Source: Nephromyces sp. MM_2019 (taxonomy: Eukaryota > Apicomplexa > Aconoidasida > Nephromycida). Taken from it: DNA of 10,909 nt. Both the position numbers and the translations under genes were made by a program. The stretch spans positions 8,689 to 19,597 of the forward strand of contig JADHZB010001129.1 of NCBI GenBank assembly GCA_015657535.1, given 5' to 3'. Below the pieces are notes generated by a model, which saw nothing but the letters and a program-made list of their open reading frames with translations, was not told the origin of the DNA and made no database searches. Shown one piece after another: positions 6,728-10,909 of the stretch; position 1 is the stretch's first letter, and each line of letters opens with the position of its first letter.

Positions 6728-9049
6728 ATGGCATCATTGCTGTCTCCAATATCAAAATATGGACCAGGTAAATTTGGACTGTACTTATCAGCAGGCATTA
6801 CTTTCTATTCTTCATTATCATTCTTTAACAAAGAGAGGCGTTTTATTCGTCACCCAGAAACACGTTGCTGTGGTATATTTGGCTATATTGGAAATGAAAG
6901 TGCATTACCTGTTTTAATGGAAGGTATAACTATACTTCAAAATCGCGGATATGACTCTTGCGGTATATCTTCGCTCAATGAAAAAAATGAAATTATAACT
7001 ACAAAGTTTAGCAGCTCTGAAGATGACCAAAACTGCGTAGAAAAATTATTTGCAGTAGCACCCTTTAGACACTCAAATCATACCATTGGAATTGCACATA
7101 CCCGATGGGCTACCCATGGTGGTAAAACGGATACTAATTCACATCCGCACCATGACTACAAGAACCGCGTCTCATTAATACACAATGGGATAATTGACAA
7201 TTATTCGAAATTAAAGGCTTTCTTATTAGGTAAAGGTATACCATTTAAATCAGAAACAGACTCAGAAGTAATCTCAAACCTCATTGGCTATTACCTAGAT
7301 AATTCACACACAGTCGAATCTGCTGTGAAACATACTATTCAAGCTTTAGAAGGTACTTGGGGTCTTTGTATCCTACCCAATCAAAGTGAAAGAAAACTTA
7401 TTGTAGCAACACATGGCTCCCCTATAGTTGTTGGTAAAGCAGAAAACAACCGTGTTTATGTATCATCCGAACCATCTGGTTTAGCATTATTTACCAAAGA
7501 ATTCATAGCATTGAATGATGGTGGTGTATTCGAAATAACACAAAAGGGCATAGATAATTTACTATTTGATTGTATTACATACAAGATTGACAATTCTTCA
7601 ATGTCGAAAGATCCATCTCCATTTTCACATTGGACTATCAAGGAAATTTTTGAACAACCTGAAAGCTTAAGAAGATCGCAAAATTTTGGTGGAAGGCTAG
7701 GGAACTCGTTTAAGGATGTGAAATTAGGTGGTTTAGAAAATGAGAAAGATGTATTGAAGTCATTAGATAGCATATCACTTGTTGGTTGTGGTACATCTCT
7801 CCATGCTGCAATGTTTGCGCAATATTTTTTCAATGAACTAGAATTATTCAATTCGGTACATACAATTGACTCATGTGAGTTTGATGTATCAATCTTACCT
7901 AGGAGTAGGAATCTAGGTATGATATTAATTTCACAATCTGGAGAAACTTTGGATACATTACAAGTATTTAAAAATTCAAAGAATCACATTAAAAAACACT
8001 TATCAGTAGTTAATGTTGTTGGTTCACAATTAGCTCGATTCAGTGGGTGTGGTGTGTACTTAAATGCAGGATACGAGTTTGCTGTTGCAAGCACAAAAAG
8101 TTTTAGTTCACAGGTATCTATACTGTGTATGATTGCGTTGTGGTTTTACAATCATCAACTACAACCTAAATTCACAAGAGCACAGACACATGAAGACTTA
8201 TCAAAGCATGATCATGATTTAAATATTACACCATCACCAAACAATTCACACACACATCTGAAACAAGGTGATCACAAGTCAGTTCATTATTTAAACAATT
8301 CAAGGAATGATAATAATGGGACTAATCATGAAGTTACTTCACATAATAACGGAAAGAATCCAACAGATTCAGAAAATAATCAAAATGATCACCCAATCGA
8401 AACCAAAAGCTATTTTTCTAAGACAACTCAAAACAAGTTGAAACATTTCACTACACCTCCTGAGAAATTATATAGAAAGGTACCACCTGATTACACACCA
8501 CCACAGAAATTACATGATGCATTAAAAGAACTTCCTAACGCAATTGAACAACTATTGCAAACTGATTTCACTAAAAAATGTGAAGATATATCAAATAAGA
8601 TCAAATCAGCAGATACATTATTTATATTAGGTTCCGGTTTATGTTTTCCTATAGCATTAGAAGGTGCATTAAAAATGAAAGAAATGTCTTATATACATGC
8701 AGAAGGATTTAGTGGTAGTGCCCTTAAACATGGACCCTTTGCTATAATTGACCCTAACAAGAAAACACCTATTATATTTTTAGTGCAAAATGATTCAAGA
8801 TTAAATAAGATGCTTAGTGCTATACAACAGGTTAAATCAAGGGGTGCATTTGTTGTGTGTATATCAACATCTGATACACCCTTGGATTTAGAGTTAATTG
8901 ATGCATCAGTTATTGTTAACAGTAGCAATGTACTCACACCACTCATCTTCAATTTAGCACTCCAACTTATATCATACTACACTGCAATTTCAAAAGGAAT
9001 CAATCCTGATAAACCACGTGGATTAGCCAAGACTGTTACAGTACAATAA
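6728..9049 (+). CDS. GFAT/glmS: Glutamine-fructose-6-phosphate amidotransferase (isomerizing)
   Basis: Makes glucosamine-6-phosphate from fructose-6-phosphate and glutamine, the committed step to UDP-GlcNAc for GPI anchors and glycans. The 773-residue product has a class II amidotransferase domain: nucleophile C48 in CGIFGYIG, HTRWATHG (124-131), HNG (152-154) and ETDSEV around D178. SIS1 follows (about 340-476) with CGTS (354-357), SQSGET (402-407) and VASTKSFSSQ. SIS2 (about 612-760) has EGALKMKE (645-652) and LKHGP with H668, and the tail is PRGLAKTVTVQ with K768. All main catalytic and sugar-binding residues of the family are present. The usual length is about 610-700; the excess is a 47-residue N-terminal extension and a linker of about 100 residues (478-575) rich in Asn, His and Ser. 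I start at the first ATG (6728); the frame is open upstream only to the TAA at 6701. No intron is needed, unlike the neighbour gene. Confidence 0.96.
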   Translation: MASLLSPISKYGPGKFGLYLSAGITFYSSLSFFNKERRFIRHPETRCCGIFGYIGNESALPVLMEGITILQNRGYDSCGISSLNEKNEIITTKFSSSEDDQNCVEKLFAVAPFRHSNHTIGIAHTRWATHGGKTDTNSHPHHDYKNRVSLIHNGIIDNYSKLKAFLLGKGIPFKSETDSEVISNLIGYYLDNSHTVESAVKHTIQALEGTWGLCILPNQSERKLIVATHGSPIVVGKAENNRVYVSSEPSGLALFTKEFIALNDGGVFEITQKGIDNLLFDCITYKIDNSSMSKDPSPFSHWTIKEIFEQPESLRRSQNFGGRLGNSFKDVKLGGLENEKDVLKSLDSISLVGCGTSLHAAMFAQYFFNELELFNSVHTIDSCEFDVSILPRSRNLGMILISQSGETLDTLQVFKNSKNHIKKHLSVVNVVGSQLARFSGCGVYLNAGYEFAVASTKSFSSQVSILCMIALWFYNHQLQPKFTRAQTHEDLSKHDHDLNITPSPNNSHTHLKQGDHKSVHYLNNSRNDNNGTNHEVTSHNNGKNPTDSENNQNDHPIETKSYFSKTTQNKLKHFTTPPEKLYRKVPPDYTPPQKLHDALKELPNAIEQLLQTDFTKKCEDISNKIKSADTLFILGSGLCFPIALEGALKMKEMSYIHAEGFSGSALKHGPFAIIDPNKKTPIIFLVQNDSRLNKMLSAIQQVKSRGAFVVCISTSDTPLDLELIDASVIVNSSNVLTPLIFNLALQLISYYTAISKGINPDKPRGLAKTVTVQ
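8159..8452 (+). other. Asn/His-rich low-complexity linker between the GFAT SIS domains
   Basis: Encodes about residues 478-575 of GFAT. The sequence is dominated by Asn, His, Ser, Asp and Lys, and includes a short CACACACACA run read as SHTHL. It lies exactly between the two sugar-isomerase domains, where other family members have a short linker, so it should be a flexible loop that does not disturb the fold. Such insertions are common in apicomplexan and Dictyostelium enzymes. Confidence 0.75.
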
Positions 9050-9514
9050 TTATTATTAGAAAATATTTCGTTAAACACACATACAAAATTATAGAAATTC
9101 AGAACTTTAAGATTTAATAGAATTATATTCAATAATTTACACTTACACAATCAACACACCTTATATAACTGTGATTTCATTACAAATTCAAACATGGCTA
9201 TTTTATAAAATTCATAAACAGCAATCTACACCTGAATAATTGTACATCAATCAAAAAGAACTTAGAATTGTGACGGAAAATAATATATATATATATATAC
9301 ATATCTTCACTCATTTTATAGACTGATTACTGTTTATTTTTATAGGGAAATATATTTTTTTTATTGTGTGACATTTTTTACAAACAAATCAAGTATAGAA
9401 TTAACAAAATTTTTATGTATATTGCCATCATTCAATATATTTAATTCCCTTTATGCAAATATAATAATAAATATACATTACAATATATTTTGACACATTG
9501 CTTACTAAGCCTTA
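9050..9514. other. GFAT 3' flank, AT-rich, no gene seen
   Basis: AT-rich sequence with a few ACACA words at 9074-9170 and a (TA)n run at 9283-9299. No convincing AATAAA-type signal close to the stop and no protein-like open frame. It presumably holds the GFAT 3' UTR. Confidence 0.55.
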
Positions 9515-9715
9515 TTCTGTGTGTATATGTGTTTATATATTTGTGTCTGTAAATTGGTGTGTAAATCGATGTGTGTATATGTGTGTGTATATATGTGTGT
9601 ATATATATTTATGTGTCCTTATTGGTGTGTTTAAATTGTTGTGTATAAATTGGTGTGTGTATATGTGTGTATGCATATGTGTGTGTATATTTATGTGTAT
9701 ATTTGTGTATGTAGT
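9515..9715. repeat. TG/TA-rich microsatellite between convergent genes
   Basis: Plus-strand TGTGTGTATATGTG repeat with recurring AATTGGTGTGT words (about 9551, 9642 and related). The open frame across it (Cys/Val/Tyr-rich) is a repeat artefact. Confidence 0.8.
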
Positions 9716-10259
9716 TTAATTTTGGTAAAGCTTTGATCATTATGCGTATATATATATAAATTAGTTAATTTATTTTCGTATATATTCTTGTGGAAATAGT
9801 TTAATTATTAATATGTATGTGAGTACATGTATATATTAGCTGTAGTAGCTAAATCTCTATGATGAAGTATATATCTATATGGTTTATATATATTAGGTGT
9901 ATAAAACTATATCTGAAAAATTTTAATGTGTATATCTATTATAAATTTCACACATACGTGTAATTGGACATAACTCATTATAAATATACTACACATACAC
10001 ACACACAAACAACAAAAACAGACCACATATACGCAAATACACACACACATACAATCACATATACACATTTATATACTCATACATAGATACACAAACGGAA
10101 GAAAATACACATACACATAATTAAATTTATAAATTATATTAGACTAATATATATATGTTTTAAATATGTAATTAAATAGATATATAATTAAAATAATTTA
10201 TAAAATTGTTTAGGAAAGTTTAAATATTTAAAAAATTGAAATTAAAAATAAATTTGTAC
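9716..10259. other. AT-rich spacer with a CA tract, no gene seen
   Basis: AT-rich sequence containing a CA-rich tract at about 9990-10110 on the plus strand, opposite in polarity to the TG tracts on either side, then a nearly pure A/T segment to 10250. Confidence 0.6.
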
Positions 10260-10386
10260 AGGTGTGTGTGTGTATATAAAATGATTAATCAAGTGTGTGT
10301 GTATGTGTGTGTAAGAGAATAATAAAATCAAGTGTAAGAGAATAATAAATCAAGTGTGTGTAATATAATTAATCAGGTGTGTGTGT
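10260..10386. repeat. Tandem repeat array overlapping the 3' end of the minus-strand gene
   Basis: On the plus strand, units start (A/G)GTGTG, pass through TAA/ATAAT sequence and end AATCA, at 10260-10291, 10292-10330, 10331-10352 and 10353-10375, with a further GTGTGTGTG start at 10376. Units two and three share GTAAGAGAATAATAAA. The stop codon of the adjacent gene (complement of 10369-10371) lies in the fourth unit. Confidence 0.75.
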
Positions 10387-10738
10387 AAAATTTCCATTAA
10401 AATCATCTTCATTTAAATATTTAAAAGGATTCTCTAATACCCATTTTGAAGGTTCAATATTACGTTTACCTTGATCAGGTGGGAATGGTTGATCATTGGG
10501 TAATAAATGTGTTTGATTAATAGAGTTATTTTGTGTAATATTTGTGTGTGTAAGATTATTATTAACTTTGTGTGTGTGTTGTTTTTCCTTCCATTCTCTT
10601 AATAACTCTTCTTTAGCTTGCACACTATTTGGGTCAATTGGGTATTGTCTGTGTGTATCATTTTGATATATCCATTTTTTTGATTTTTCATGTTTTTCTT
10701 GTTTAGTTAGATATGGTTTCCAAGGTACATCCGAATAT
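10369..10738 (-). CDS. Unidentified protein, 3' terminal exon (partial)
   Basis: I do not recognise this protein. The exon gives 122 residues ending at TAA (10371-10369). The probable acceptor is ATTATAG at 10745-10739, leaving one base (A) to complete a split codon. The body is protein-like: SDVPWKPYLTKQEKHEKSKK, then WIYQNDTHRQYPIDP, a charged helix AKEELLREWKEKQ, a Thr/Asn-rich stretch with two THT words, and a second Trp/Pro-containing block, WVLENPFKYLNEDDFNG. Two conserved-looking blocks separated by a low-complexity insert match the pattern in the two recognised genes. The last residues (THTPD) come from a repeat unit. The frame remains open upstream of the acceptor as Thr-His repeat, so the exon could begin earlier. 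No signal peptide or membrane segment is visible. The GTG at 10623 is internal, not a start. Confidence 0.7.
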
Positions 10739-10909
10739 CTATAATGTATGTGTGTAGGTGTGTGTGTGTATGTTTGTGTGTGTAGGTGGTGTGTATGTGT
10801 AGTTGTGTGTGTAAATATGTATAAATATGTGTGTTAAAATGATATACATTATTTCAGTTATTATAAATACACTTATACACACTCACCCCAATCCTTACAT
10901 ACACCCCCC
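10739..10909 (-). repeat. TG-rich repeat, probably intron of the unidentified minus-strand gene
   Basis: On the plus strand 10745-10834 is TGTGTG with TAGG interruptions, similar in style to the RabGGTB introns. Donor-like words occur on the minus strand near the window edge (GTGAGT at 10886, GTAAGG at 10898), but no upstream exon can be verified because the window ends. Confidence 0.5.

Noticed and set aside
7456..7851. Antisense open frames inside GFAT (also 8689-8952)
   Set aside because: Shadows of strongly conserved GFAT coding sequence; no independent features.
9498..9719. 73-residue Cys/Val/Tyr-rich plus-strand protein
   Set aside because: Translation of a TG/TA microsatellite.

Overview
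This window is nuclear DNA of an AT-rich eukaryote, most likely a protist. The evidence is GT-AG introns, eukaryotic housekeeping genes, and low-complexity inserts placed inside otherwise conserved enzymes. That insert style is typical of apicomplexans and their relatives, but lineage cannot be settled from this window. The whole region is saturated with (CA)n/(TG)n and (TA)n repeats, which fill introns, gene flanks and even coding exons.

Left part (1-2176, minus strand): the long Thr-His and Cys-Val open frames here are repeat artefacts. Underneath lies a split gene for the beta subunit of Rab geranylgeranyltransferase. Five exons can be placed (2176-2029, 1645-1260, 1038-955, 769-720, 230-64) with matching splice phases; the C-terminal part lies beyond position 1. 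Exon 2 carries a Thr-His-rich insert of about 95 residues with an exact 12-residue period. Intron 4 is a 24-bp minisatellite.

Middle (2177-6727): about 4.5 kb of intergenic DNA between two divergent genes. It contains TG-rich, CA-rich and AT-rich stretches, several inverted repeats, and a roughly 590-bp repeat-poor segment before the next gene. I see no convincing gene in it.

Right part: a single-exon gene for glutamine-fructose-6-phosphate amidotransferase (6728-9049, plus strand), with an unusual 47-residue extension in front of the catalytic cysteine and an Asn/His-rich linker. After 1.3 kb of AT/TG/CA-rich spacer comes the 3' exon of an unidentified minus-strand gene (10738-10369), whose stop codon lies inside a small tandem-repeat array.

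The two recognised genes act in unrelated pathways: Rab prenylation for vesicle traffic, and the first step of UDP-GlcNAc synthesis for GPI anchors and glycans. What links the region is the repeat biology. In the coding sequences the dinucleotide repeat is always read as CA (Thr-His) on the sense strand.
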